A DNA stretch of 54,410 nt, from the NCBI GenBank assembly GCA_003696605.1, contig RFGV01000202.1, positions 1 to 54,410 of the forward strand. Direction: 5' to 3'. The stretch comes from Chloroflexota bacterium (GTDB taxonomy: Bacteria; Chloroflexota; Anaerolineae; Promineifilales; Promineifilaceae). The notes under the pieces were generated by a model. The model saw only the letters and a program-made list of their open reading frames with translations, had not been told where the DNA came from and did not search any database. Of the stretch, positions 42,301 through 49,942 are shown one piece after another. The first letter of the stretch is position 1; each line of letters opens with the position of its first letter. A program made the position numbers and the translations under genes.

Positions 42301-42929
42301 TCCGGATTCAGCCCCCGTTCCCGATGTGCGCGCACCAGATCATCATTAATCATCGTGCGGATCACATCATCCGGAATAACAGCCACCTTATTGATCTCAT
42401 GTGAAGTCCGAAAGCCATCAAACACATGCAAAAACGGCACACGTGCTTCCAAAGTTGAGGCCGTAGAAATGAGAGCAAAATCCATCACTTCTTGTACTGA
42501 GCTGGCCATAAGAATGGCAAAACCAGTATTACGGGCAGCCATTACATCAGAGTGATCACCAAAAATAGAAAGTGCCTGTGCTGCCACCGAGCGAGCCGCA
42601 ATATGAAAAACGGTTGAAGTCAACTCCCCTGCTATCTTATACATATTGGGGATCATCAACAGCAAACCTTGGGAAGCGGTAAATGTAGTTGTAAGCGCAC
42701 CGGCCTGAAGTGCACCATGTACCGCGCCAGCAGCCCCTCCTTCCGCCTGCATTTCTACCACTTGGGGAACCTCCCCCCAAATGTTCGTACGTCCTTCTGC
42801 TGACCATTGGTCGGCCAGTTCTCCCATTGGCGAAGAAGGGGTGATAGGATAGATGGCAATAACCTGATTTACTTTGTGGGCAATACGGGCAGCTGCTTCA
42901 TTCCCGTCAATCGTAACATATTGGTTCAT
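39333..42929 (-). CDS. nifJ: Pyruvate:ferredoxin (flavodoxin) oxidoreductase
   Basis: 1198 residues, the full single-chain enzyme. It converts pyruvate and CoA to acetyl-CoA and CO2 and reduces ferredoxin. The start is the ATG at 42927-42929 with GGAG 7 bases upstream. Domains in order: pyrimidine-binding VIAIYPITPSSPMGE, transketolase-C-like region, gamma domain, two 4Fe-4S clusters (CIQCGKCVFVCPHS and CTGCTLCVEVCPVK), a third cluster region starting CAGCGETPYL, and the TPP site GDGWAYDIGYGGLDH with SNTGGQMSKATP. An intact enzyme implies anaerobic or microaerobic pyruvate oxidation. A CRP/FNR-like dyad lies upstream at 43050-43065. Confidence 0.97.
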   Translation of the reverse strand: MNQYVTIDGNEAAARIAHKVNQVIAIYPITPSSPMGELADQWSAEGRTNIWGEVPQVVEMQAEGGAAGAVHGALQAGALTTTFTASQGLLLMIPNMYKIAGELTSTVFHIAARSVAAQALSIFGDHSDVMAARNTGFAILMASSVQEVMDFALISTASTLEARVPFLHVFDGFRTSHEINKVAVIPDDVIRTMINDDLVRAHRERGLNPEHPFIRGTAQNPDVFFQARESVNPYYLACPGIVQKVMDKFAGLTGRQYHLFDYVGAPDAERVIVLMGSGAETAAETAVFLANQGEKVGVIKVRLYRPFDVQAFVSALPATTKAIAVLDRTKEPGATGEPLYLDVVSAVTEALADGNAPFTTMPRIIGGRYGLSSKEFNPGMVKAIFDELTKPKPKKHFTIGIIDDVTHTSLDWDKTFNIEPENTVRAVFYGLGSDGTVGANKNSIKIIGEETENHAQGYFVYDSKKAGAVTVSHLRFGKQPIHAPYLIQSANFIACHQFNFLERYDILKLAAPGATFLLNSPYGPDEVWDHLPRSLQQTIIDKKIRFFVVDGYRVARETGLGRRINTVMQTCFFALSGVLPTEEAIQAIKNAIQKTYGKRGEAVVQQNFTAVDTALSHLHEVNVPGKVTSQFERPPVIPDYAPEFVKSVTARMIEGLGDELPVSALPVDGTYPSGTTKWEKRNIATEIPVWDPDICIQCGKCVFVCPHSVIRMKVYDTALLENAPETFKWAPARYKEYKGMAYTLQVAPEDCTGCTLCVEVCPVKNKKQPKFKAINMAPQAPLREQERENWNFFLELPEIDRTTIPLNQVKYNQLLEPLFEFSGACAGCGETPYLKLLTQLFGDRSIVANATGCSSIYGGNLPTTPWSANAEGRGPAWSNSLFEDNAEFGFGMRVALDQRLEAATGLIRKLREKIGPALVDAILYADQSDEAGIKAQRGRVAELQQRLRELLAEEKEAEVSGQLTNLLSMADVFVRKSVWIVGGDGWAYDIGYGGLDHVLASGRNVNVLVLDTEVYSNTGGQMSKATPRGAVAKFAAAGKPMPKKDLGLLAISYGNIYVARVAFGANDSQTIKAFLEADAYDGPSLILAYSHCIAHGYDLKFGLEQQKLAVDSGYWPLYRYNPDLVAEGKNPFQLDSKPPRIPLEKYAYREGRYRMLLQSHPERAQKLMALAQADVEAQWQKYSQLAGLNGNGRSSQTK

Positions 42930-43049
42930 ATCCAATCTCCTTCTTTACTAAATCCCCCCTGTAATTGGCAAGCAAATATTTCTGTGAGTCTGTCTAGCTA
43001 TTGTAGAGGTGGCTTGTTGAGCGGCATAGTGACAGATTACATATTTGCC

Positions 43050-43065
43050 TGTGATAAAAGTCACG
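43050..43065. promoter_or_regulatory. CRP/FNR-type operator candidate
   Basis: TGTGA-N6-TCACG: both half-sites match the CRP pattern with 9 of 10 positions. Its centre is about 64 bases upstream of the start predicted from the minus-strand TACAAT (toward PFOR), and it lies between the -35 and -10 areas of the + strand TATAAT. That suggests activation toward PFOR and repression the other way, as an inference. Confidence 0.5.
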
Positions 43066-43070
43066 CCTGA

Positions 43071-43076
43071 TATAAT
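43071..43076 (+). promoter_or_regulatory. -10 box (TGA-TATAAT) upstream of the CDP-alcohol transferase gene
   Basis: Perfect TATAAT with extended TG. The leader to the ATG at 43250 would be about 167 bases. It directly follows the CRP/FNR-like dyad. Confidence 0.45.
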
Positions 43077-43249
43077 ATGAAGAGATGAAGTATAAAACAG
43101 GCCAGGTTGCCCTTGACAGGTTGCATTGCTTTCGATAGCATCACCAGGTTTTAAGTTATCTGAACTGTTTTGAAATAGGCTGCTTACTTTGCAAGCTGTC
43201 TCACAGATGCAAAATGAGTAAAAGTTAGAATGAGTGAGTGTGAGGGATT

Positions 43250-43897
43250 ATGAATCAACCAAATTCAGGCAAGCTGGCATCGGATGAAAAAATGACAATA
43301 ACAGATTATTTACGAAAACATACAGTTGTTGTAATTGACCCGATCGTTACTTTTTTGGCACGGTATAAACTGTCTCCTGATGTGTTAACAGTTGTGGGGA
43401 TGATTGCCCATTTCTTTTTTGCCTGGCTGATTGCTATTGGTCAGATGTCCTGGGCGGCCGTTGCTATATTTTTGATTGCACCACTGGATGCACTGGATGG
43501 AGCGTTAGCCCGCAAGTTGGGACGAAAGCAGGGTGGTTTTGGTGCGTTTTTGGATTCTACCCTGGATCGCCTGGCGGAGATTGTTCTTTTTGGCGGGTTT
43601 ATTTTTTATTATGTGCGGCAGGATAATCCGTTTATGCTGGCAGTGGCCTACCTGGCGATTACTGGTTCGGTTATGGTGAGTTATGCCCGGGCACGAGCAG
43701 AGGCGTTGGGTATTTCGTGCAAGGTGGGCATTATGAGCCGGGTGGAGCGTTATGCGGTGATTATGTTTTTTTTGGTATTGAATTTGCCGCATGTGGCTTT
43801 GTTGATCTTGGCTGTGTTGACTTATGTGACAGTGTTTCAGCGAATGTTTCATGTTTGGCAGGCATTTGCTCGCCGGGATGAGAATGGGGTGAATTAG
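43250..43897 (+). CDS. CDP-alcohol phosphatidyltransferase family protein
   Basis: 215 residues with several membrane helices. The catalytic signature DALDGALARKLGRKQGG followed by FGAFLDSTLDR gives the full D-x2-DG-x2-AR-x8-9-G-x3-D-x3-D pattern. It transfers a phosphatidyl group from CDP-diacylglycerol to an alcohol such as glycerol phosphate or inositol phosphate. A separate PssA occurs at 48384, so this copy probably has another acceptor. GAGGG precedes the ATG. Lgt, which uses phosphatidylglycerol, follows 65 bases downstream, which favours but does not prove a phosphatidylglycerol role. Confidence 0.9.
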   Translation: MNQPNSGKLASDEKMTITDYLRKHTVVVIDPIVTFLARYKLSPDVLTVVGMIAHFFFAWLIAIGQMSWAAVAIFLIAPLDALDGALARKLGRKQGGFGAFLDSTLDRLAEIVLFGGFIFYYVRQDNPFMLAVAYLAITGSVMVSYARARAEALGISCKVGIMSRVERYAVIMFFLVLNLPHVALLILAVLTYVTVFQRMFHVWQAFARRDENGVN

Positions 43898-43962
43898 TTG
43901 GTGTTTTAGGCGGGGTGTGTTGATTGGGTTGTTGTGTTGTGAGTATGTAAGTGAGGAAGTAT

Positions 43963-45174
43963 ATGGGAATGGTGAAGGGTGTGCAGAATAACAGGGATGG
44001 GGGGAAGTTTAGGGTTGAGCCGCATTGGTTGGTTATTGGTGGGGTGTGGCTGGCAACGGCCGTTCTTTTCCTCTACCATCTGCGTACGGGCATAACACCT
44101 GACCGGGTTGCGTTTCGAATTCCCTTTTTGGAACTGGATGTGTTTTGGTATGGCATTTGGATAGTAGGGGGAATTTTTTTGGGCTCGGTAGTTGTTTCCC
44201 GGTTGGCACTGCGCCAGGCAACGGCCGTATTCCTCCAACACGTCCCCCCTCATCTTGGCCAGCAATCAATTCACACACTCAAGCTCCCCAAAGACCTCAT
44301 CGCGCTGCTAGAAAAAAACGGCTACCACACCATCGCCGAATTACTCTTCCAATGGGGGCTCGATCCTCGTTACCTGGGCCTGAACCGTGAAGGACTCAAG
44401 AGAACGGCCGATCAACTAGCCAAAGTAAAAGGTGTACAAAAAACATGGCTCACCCAGGCCCCCTGGCAAATCTGGAACCCGGACCACGTCTGGAACGGCA
44501 TTGTCTGGTGTTTACTCCTGGCCGTAATAGGTGCACGCCTGTACCACGTACTCACCCCTTCACCTAGTATGGCCGCTGTAGGCATCAACTCACCGCTAGA
44601 CTACTTCCGCCAACCAGCACAACTATTCAATCTGCGTAATGGCGGGTTAGGAATCTACGGTGGCATTGCCGGTGGTGCGTTCGGGTTATGGCTCTACACC
44701 CGTGTAAAGCGCATTCCGGCACTCGCCTGGGCCGATCTGGCTGCTATCGGTGTTGCATTAGGCCAGGTATTTGGTCGCTGGGGCAATTTCTTTAATCAGG
44801 AGCTATATGGCCGTCCCACAAACCTCCCTTGGGCAATTACCATCGAACCCCAATATCGTCTGCCTGGGTTTGAGCAATTCAGTCGCTTCCACCCCGCATT
44901 CCTGTATGAATCTCTCTGGAGCTTACTGGCATTTGGTATTCTTTATACACTCCACACCCGTTACCAAAAACATCTCAAAACCGGCGATTTGATGGCCTTG
45001 TATCTGATACTGTATGCGATTGGTCGAATTTTGTTGGAAACCGTACGTTTGGATAGCCGAACGATGGTGATAGCCGGACTTGATTTGAACATAGCGGTAG
45101 CAACTTTTGTTTCAATTCTGGTAGCCATCGCAATGGGGATTTGGATTTTTTACCGGCATCGCATCGCTCGCTGA
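43963..45174 (+). CDS. lgt: Prolipoprotein diacylglyceryl transferase with an inserted domain
   Basis: 403 residues from the ATG at 43963 (GAGGAAG upstream); usual Lgt is 260-300. It attaches diacylglycerol to the lipobox Cys of lipoproteins. Lgt motifs are intact: GLGIYGGIAGGAFG (about 228-241), GRWGNFFNQELYGRPT (about 271-286), HPAFLYES and GRILLETVRLD. After the second helix (VFWYGIWIVGGIFLG) a soluble segment of about 80 residues (about 88-170) is inserted: LPKDLIALLEKNGYHTIAEL ... LKRTADQLAKVKGV. It resembles a helix-hairpin-helix fold. The window encodes at least one lipoprotein substrate (51312). Confidence 0.93.
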   Translation: MGMVKGVQNNRDGGKFRVEPHWLVIGGVWLATAVLFLYHLRTGITPDRVAFRIPFLELDVFWYGIWIVGGIFLGSVVVSRLALRQATAVFLQHVPPHLGQQSIHTLKLPKDLIALLEKNGYHTIAELLFQWGLDPRYLGLNREGLKRTADQLAKVKGVQKTWLTQAPWQIWNPDHVWNGIVWCLLLAVIGARLYHVLTPSPSMAAVGINSPLDYFRQPAQLFNLRNGGLGIYGGIAGGAFGLWLYTRVKRIPALAWADLAAIGVALGQVFGRWGNFFNQELYGRPTNLPWAITIEPQYRLPGFEQFSRFHPAFLYESLWSLLAFGILYTLHTRYQKHLKTGDLMALYLILYAIGRILLETVRLDSRTMVIAGLDLNIAVATFVSILVAIAMGIWIFYRHRIAR

Positions 45175-45310
45175 CCGCATGATATGACTAAATTCCTCTA
45201 GTGATTCAGGCAGTTTTCCTCTCATAATGTAGTAACATGATAGCAGCGTCAGTTTTATCAGGCTGGCGGTGTTATTTTATTGGTGGCAAGCGGGGAGGCC
45301 AGGAGGCAGT

Positions 45311-46228
45311 ATGATAATTGCCGAAAATTTGGGAAAACAATTTGATGATTTTACGGCCGTTCACAATCTGAACTTGCACGTCAATGCCGGTGAACTGTTA
45401 GCATTACTGGGACCAAATGGGGCTGGTAAAACCACTACCGTGCGTATGTTGGGCGCGATTCTGCGGCCCACAACTGGTCGAGCGCTGGTTAACGGGTACG
45501 ACGTAGTCACTCAGGCCGATGGTGTACGTCGCTCAATTGGGATGCTGACAGAACAGCCAGGCTTGTATTTACGGATGAGTGGTCTGGAATACCTCGTATT
45601 TTACGGCCGTCTCTACAACTTGCCCGATGACCTTATTCGTCAGCGCGCCCTTTCCCTTTTTGAACGTTTTGGCATGGCCGATGCCCCCCATCGTCGCCTG
45701 GGGCAATATTCCAAAGGCATGCGACAAAAAGTTGGCCTTATTCGGGCCATGCTTCATGATCCAGCCGTGCTATTACTTGATGAGCCTACCTCAGCAATGG
45801 ACCCTCATTCTGCCAAGCTGGTGCGAGATGCTATTAGCGAATTGCGCGATGATAAACGGGCCATTATTCTTTGTACGCACAATCTGGCTGAAGCTGAAGC
45901 CCTTGCCGACCGTATCGCTATCATTAAACAAGGCACAATTGTTGCTCAAGGCACAATTCACGAACTCAAGCACCAGCTTTTAGGGCATCCGCAAATGGAA
46001 GTGCGGTTAAATCAATCAGTAAACGGGCAGATCGAAGAAATACAGGCACTGGTGACAGTTGAATGTGTCAATGGAAATGTGATTCGGTATCGTACGCCAC
46101 AGCCGGAGATAATTAACCCGCAACTGGTAGCGTGCTTGCACGGTTTGGGATTAGGGGTGGTTTCTTTATCAGAAGTAACGCAAAGTCTGGAAGAAGTGTA
46201 TTTGCGCGTAGTCGCGGAGGAAGCGTGA
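45311..46228 (+). CDS. ABC transporter ATP-binding protein (ABC-2 type exporter)
   Basis: 305 residues from the ATG at 45311, with AGGAGG 4-5 bases upstream. Walker A is LLGPNGAGKTTT, the Q-loop region is MLTEQPGLY, the signature is QYSKGMRQKV in place of LSGGQ, Walker B is VLLLDEPTSAMD, and the switch His is in CTHNL. The form is that of NatA/DrrA-like exporters. It is 1 base upstream of its permease gene. Likely exports lipid, drug or ion; not determinable. Confidence 0.93.
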   Translation: MIIAENLGKQFDDFTAVHNLNLHVNAGELLALLGPNGAGKTTTVRMLGAILRPTTGRALVNGYDVVTQADGVRRSIGMLTEQPGLYLRMSGLEYLVFYGRLYNLPDDLIRQRALSLFERFGMADAPHRRLGQYSKGMRQKVGLIRAMLHDPAVLLLDEPTSAMDPHSAKLVRDAISELRDDKRAIILCTHNLAEAEALADRIAIIKQGTIVAQGTIHELKHQLLGHPQMEVRLNQSVNGQIEEIQALVTVECVNGNVIRYRTPQPEIINPQLVACLHGLGLGVVSLSEVTQSLEEVYLRVVAEEA

Positions 46229-46229
46229 G

Positions 46230-47696
46230 ATGTCAGTTTGGGGTAAGGCGTGGCGTTGGAAGTGGGATGATTTGCATATGGCGATGGTGGTTGCCCGCCG
46301 GGAGATTCAGGATTCTTTTCGGGACTGGCGGATTATTATCCCTATTATTTTGCTAACGTTGGCGTTTCCTGCGCTCATGAATTTTACGGCTGGGCGGCTT
46401 TTGAATTTTGTGCGGCAATATGGTGCTGAGATTTTGGGGAATCAGCTTGTGCCGTTTTTGTTGTTGGTAGTGGGTTTTTTCCCCATGTCGTTTTCGCTGG
46501 TGATTGCGTTGGAGACATTTGTGGGGGAGAAGGAGCGCAAGAGTTTGGAGCCGTTGCTGGCGACACCTCTGACAAATACGCAGTTGTATTTAGGTAAGAT
46601 GTTGGCCGCATTGGTGCCGCCGCTATCGGCCAGTTATTTGGGGATTGGGGTGTATTTGCTGGGGTTGCGGTTTACGGTGGGCTGGGTGCCAACGTGGCAG
46701 TTGTTTGTACAAACGGTGTTGCTTTCGACGGTTCAGGGGGTGATTATGGTGGCGGGAGCAGTGGTGATTTCTAGCCAGACGACGAGTGTACGGGCGGCAA
46801 ACTTGTTGGCTAGTTTTATTATTGTGCCGATGGCGTTGCTGATTCAGGGAGAGGCGGCGGCGATGTTTTGGGGGAATCATGTGGGGTTGTGGTGGCTGAT
46901 TTTGGCGTTGGTGATTACGGCCGTTGTGTTGGTGCGTATGGGTGTGCGGGTGTTTAATCGTGAAGAGTTGATGGGGCGGGAGATTGATCAGTTACGATTA
47001 GACCTTATTTGGCGAGCGTTTTGGGGGCGGTTTACGGGGCGAGATGAAAACGGCCGTTATCCTGCACCCTGGCATTGGTATCGAGACACTTTTGCCATTA
47101 TTGGCCATCTAAAGCCAGCTATTTTTACAGTCTCTCTCGCCCTAATCATGGGCGCGCTTATTGGCATTCTTTTGGCGCGCCAATACATTTTCCCACCACA
47201 CCTTCAGGCCGAACTTACTGGGAGTCAGATGGTGGATAACCTGTCCCAATTGAGTATTGTCATTCCTGCTTTGCCCGGCTTTATCTTTATGCAAAATGTG
47301 CGTGTATTATTGCTGATTGCATTGTTGGGAGTATTTACTTTTGGTGTTTTAGGATTGTTGATTTTTATGCTTCCCTGGGGAGTCATTGGATTTATGGCTG
47401 CTCAGATTGCTTTTGCGGGGGAAAGCGCCTCCCGATTCTTGTTGGGAACCATCATTCCCCATGCTACTCTGGAGATACCGGCATTGGTGTTGGCAACGGC
47501 GGCAGCGTTACGGTGGCATGTATCGGTTATCTCACCCCCGCCTCGATATACATTAAGTCAGGTGTTTATTTTGGCTGCGGCCGATTTTGGGCGGGTATTG
47601 GTGGGGATTGCTATCCCGTTGTTGATTTTGGCCGCGTTTGTAGAAGCGTTTGTGACGCCTGACGTGTTGTTTTGGGTTTATGGGCTAACAGGCTAA
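46230..47696 (+). CDS. ABC-2 permease fused to a SpoIIM-like membrane domain
   Basis: 488 residues. Residues 1-245 are an ABC-2 permease: VVARREIQDSFRDWRIIIP, then GEKERKSLEPLLATPLTNTQLYLGK, the NatB/YhaP-type signature, and about six helices. Residues about 265-488 resemble SpoIIM/DUF95: an amphipathic start, several helices and LGTIIPHATLEIPALVLA, matching the family PHG-x-x-E motif with Ala for Gly. GGAGG lies inside the end of the ATPase gene. The end overlaps the stop of the convergent acyltransferase by 4 bases (CTAA). Confidence 0.85.
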   Translation: MSVWGKAWRWKWDDLHMAMVVARREIQDSFRDWRIIIPIILLTLAFPALMNFTAGRLLNFVRQYGAEILGNQLVPFLLLVVGFFPMSFSLVIALETFVGEKERKSLEPLLATPLTNTQLYLGKMLAALVPPLSASYLGIGVYLLGLRFTVGWVPTWQLFVQTVLLSTVQGVIMVAGAVVISSQTTSVRAANLLASFIIVPMALLIQGEAAAMFWGNHVGLWWLILALVITAVVLVRMGVRVFNREELMGREIDQLRLDLIWRAFWGRFTGRDENGRYPAPWHWYRDTFAIIGHLKPAIFTVSLALIMGALIGILLARQYIFPPHLQAELTGSQMVDNLSQLSIVIPALPGFIFMQNVRVLLLIALLGVFTFGVLGLLIFMLPWGVIGFMAAQIAFAGESASRFLLGTIIPHATLEIPALVLATAAALRWHVSVISPPPRYTLSQVFILAAADFGRVLVGIAIPLLILAAFVEAFVTPDVLFWVYGLTG

Positions 47697-48373
47697 TTGG
47701 TAACGCCGGGTTGCTCGTAATAGTTGGCAGCAGCTTGGGCAGCCATGCGGTGCAAGACATTGGTCAGGTGTTCGGTAACGGCCGTTTCCTTCCCCTTATC
47801 TGGCGTTTCAATTGGCTCACCAATAGTCACCGAAATACGACTAAACGGCAGAGGCACAACATACCGGTCCCACCGTGGCAATCTGTAAGCATGGCGTGCA
47901 TATGCCCCTAGAGGCACAATTAACGCCTTCGCCTTGCGGGCAATATAAGTAATTCCCGGCTTAATCACATACGCCGGACCATCAGGCCCATCAGGCGTAA
48001 TATAACAATCAAATCCCTCCCGTACCCGGCGAATCAAATGAGTCAACTTGCGCGCCGATGCCATCCCCCCTTCTCCGGTCAAATCCATTGGATACGGCTC
48101 GGCGCCCACCTTTCGGGCAAAAATCTCCAGCGCTGCCCCCCGCCAATCATCCGGCATCAACAAAACAATGCGGTTCACATCATAATGATCGGCAAAAAAA
48201 GCCACCAGCATCATGGTAAAACCATGCCAGGTAGCAAAAATAAGAGGCCGACCACTTTCCTGGGCTTGTTTCAGATTATTCAGACCACTTACCTGAAAAC
48301 GGCCGCTTTTCCGTGTAATTTGCGACAACCAATACAAACTTGTTCCATTCAAACGATCGCGCCAACCCGCCAT
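47693..48373 (-). CDS. DUF374 lysophospholipid acyltransferase-like protein
   Basis: 226 residues from the ATG at 48371-48373, preceded by GGGGGAA. The family motifs are FATWHGFTMM (catalytic His) and TPDGPDGPAYVIKPG. Relatives acylate lysophospholipids or lipid A-type glycolipids. It is the last gene of psd-pssA-acyltransferase (10-base gap from pssA), so a phospholipid substrate is likely. It ends in a 4-base antiparallel stop overlap with the ABC permease. Confidence 0.87.
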   Translation of the reverse strand: MAGWRDRLNGTSLYWLSQITRKSGRFQVSGLNNLKQAQESGRPLIFATWHGFTMMLVAFFADHYDVNRIVLLMPDDWRGAALEIFARKVGAEPYPMDLTGEGGMASARKLTHLIRRVREGFDCYITPDGPDGPAYVIKPGITYIARKAKALIVPLGAYARHAYRLPRWDRYVVPLPFSRISVTIGEPIETPDKGKETAVTEHLTNVLHRMAAQAAANYYEQPGVTN

Positions 48374-48383
48374 TTTTCCCCCT

Positions 48384-49082
48384 TTAGCGCCTGTTACGCA
48401 GTCCGGCACGGGCTAACGACACACCCAAATACGCATTTGTCCAGAAAAACCATGCATTAAACAGCGTGGTAATTTGCAAAGAAATACCAAACAAGATAAC
48501 CAGCAACACATTTCGCCGCCAGTTGGAGAACACCCAGAAAAACGATGGAAAAGGAATCCGACTAACCATCAGGACACTAACACCCAATGCTAACCCAACC
48601 AGCACACCGACAGGCAAAAAACTGTCTTGTTGTGATAATTCAGCCAGTACAGCCAATGCCAAAACAGCCCCCCCGGTTGAAATAGTCAATCCCACCGAAT
48701 CAGTATCGCCACTTTCTTTTGGGGGCAACAAGTTGAAACGGGCCAGCCGGTACGCACCTGCCAGCGGAATCGCCACGGCCGAAATCCACAACCATACAGG
48801 CGGAACTCCGCGTGACGTCATGTGCATAAAAAACAATACTGCTGGTGCTGTTCCCAGGCTCACCATGTCCACCAGTGAATCCAGTTGCAGGCCAAAGGCC
48901 GTGCCGGCTCTTAGTTTGCGTGCTGCTGCCCCATCGAACAAATCGAGAATGTAGCTGGTTAGGACCAAAACACCTGCCGGTTGCAAATTCCCAGAGGCGG
49001 AAAGCAAAATAGAAACAATACCGCAGGTCAGAGAGGTGAATGTGATGGCGTTTGGAATAACATAGCGGATTTTATTTTTCAT
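48384..49082 (-). CDS. pssA: CDP-diacylglycerol-serine O-phosphatidyltransferase
   Basis: 232 residues with about seven helices. The catalytic pattern is DLFDGAAARKLRAGTAFG followed by LQLDSLVDMVSLG (D-G-x2-A-R-x8-G-x3-D-x3-D). The start MKNKIRYVIPNAITFTSL is typical of membrane-type PssA. It makes phosphatidylserine, which the psd product 15 bases upstream decarboxylates to phosphatidylethanolamine. The pairing with psd sets this apart from the other CDP-alcohol transferase at 43250. Confidence 0.93.
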   Translation of the reverse strand: MKNKIRYVIPNAITFTSLTCGIVSILLSASGNLQPAGVLVLTSYILDLFDGAAARKLRAGTAFGLQLDSLVDMVSLGTAPAVLFFMHMTSRGVPPVWLWISAVAIPLAGAYRLARFNLLPPKESGDTDSVGLTISTGGAVLALAVLAELSQQDSFLPVGVLVGLALGVSVLMVSRIPFPSFFWVFSNWRRNVLLVILFGISLQITTLFNAWFFWTNAYLGVSLARAGLRNRR

Positions 49083-49097
49083 GTTTTATACACCTGA

Positions 49098-49802
49098 TTA
49101 CAAGTTTGTTTTGGGGGGCTTTTCCTGAGCAGGGAAACGGGCAATGGGTGTCAGACCCCCATATACTTTATCACCTACGGAGACCAAAAGTTGCGCATTG
49201 GGTGGCAAAAAGAGATCGACGCGCGAACTAAACCGAATGAGGCCAAACCGTTGACCGGTAACCAGTATATCGCCAGGGCGTGCATAGTTAACGCAACGGC
49301 GGGCAAGAATACCGGCGATTTGCTTGACCAATATACGGCCGTATTCCGTCTCCAACACCATGGCAATATGCTCATTCACATCCGACGCTTCTGGGCGAAA
49401 TGCCTGCAAAAACTTGCCTGGCTTATGTTCCACCTGCACGACTTTGCCTCCCAGCGGCACACGTTGCACATGCACATCGGCAATAGAGAGGAAGAGGCTA
49501 ATCCGAATAACATCTGCCTGCAAATAATGCGCTTCCTGCTCCTTGACAATTTCTACCACTTCCCCGTCAGCCGGTGATACAACCAGACCGGGCTCATTTT
49601 TCACCTGACGGTTCGGATCGCGGAAGAAGTAGAGGATGAGCAGCCATAAAGCAGTAGTCAGGACGAGAAAAATACCAGTGGCAAGGTTAGAACGGAAAAA
49701 CCAGAGGAAAACGGCCGTTCCCCACACCAATGTTACTATCCCAATTGTCACCCCGCCCCCTTGGGCAAACGGCCACCACCTATCCTTGCCATAATCATCC
49801 AT
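49098..49802 (-). CDS. psd: Phosphatidylserine decarboxylase, short (archaeal-type) form
   Basis: 234 residues from the ATG at 49800-49802, with AAGGAG 9 bases upstream; the frame extends to 49973 but that part is non-coding in character. Two helices (about 14-50) precede the catalytic part: FRDPNRQV, VVSPADGEVVEI, SIADVHVQRVPLGG and NEHIAMVLET. The self-cleavage site is IRFSSRVDLFLP, where short-form enzymes usually have FGSRVD, so Gly before the pyruvoyl-forming Ser is Ser here. First gene of psd-pssA-acyltransferase. Product: phosphatidylethanolamine. Confidence 0.92.
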   Translation of the reverse strand: MDDYGKDRWWPFAQGGGVTIGIVTLVWGTAVFLWFFRSNLATGIFLVLTTALWLLILYFFRDPNRQVKNEPGLVVSPADGEVVEIVKEQEAHYLQADVIRISLFLSIADVHVQRVPLGGKVVQVEHKPGKFLQAFRPEASDVNEHIAMVLETEYGRILVKQIAGILARRCVNYARPGDILVTGQRFGLIRFSSRVDLFLPPNAQLLVSVGDKVYGGLTPIARFPAQEKPPKTNL

Positions 49803-49942
49803 AAAAACACACTCCTTTAATCCAATCGCCCATTTTAACATTGCCATTCCCAATAGCCAACGACCCGGCATAGCCTTAATACAGGGTAAAAGTCCTGAAA
49901 TCGTTGTTCGCCCTGCTGTGCTCCCTTTGGTAAACTTGCCAC

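Larger units (their letters stand above)
42930..43249. other. 320-bp divergent control region between PFOR and the CDP-alcohol transferase
   Basis: No coding frame of merit. It holds a CRP/FNR-like inverted repeat (43050-43065), a perfect TATAAT on the + strand (43071-43076), and a TACAAT on the minus strand (43005-43000) that could serve PFOR. No ACGGCCGT copy is present. Confidence 0.6.
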
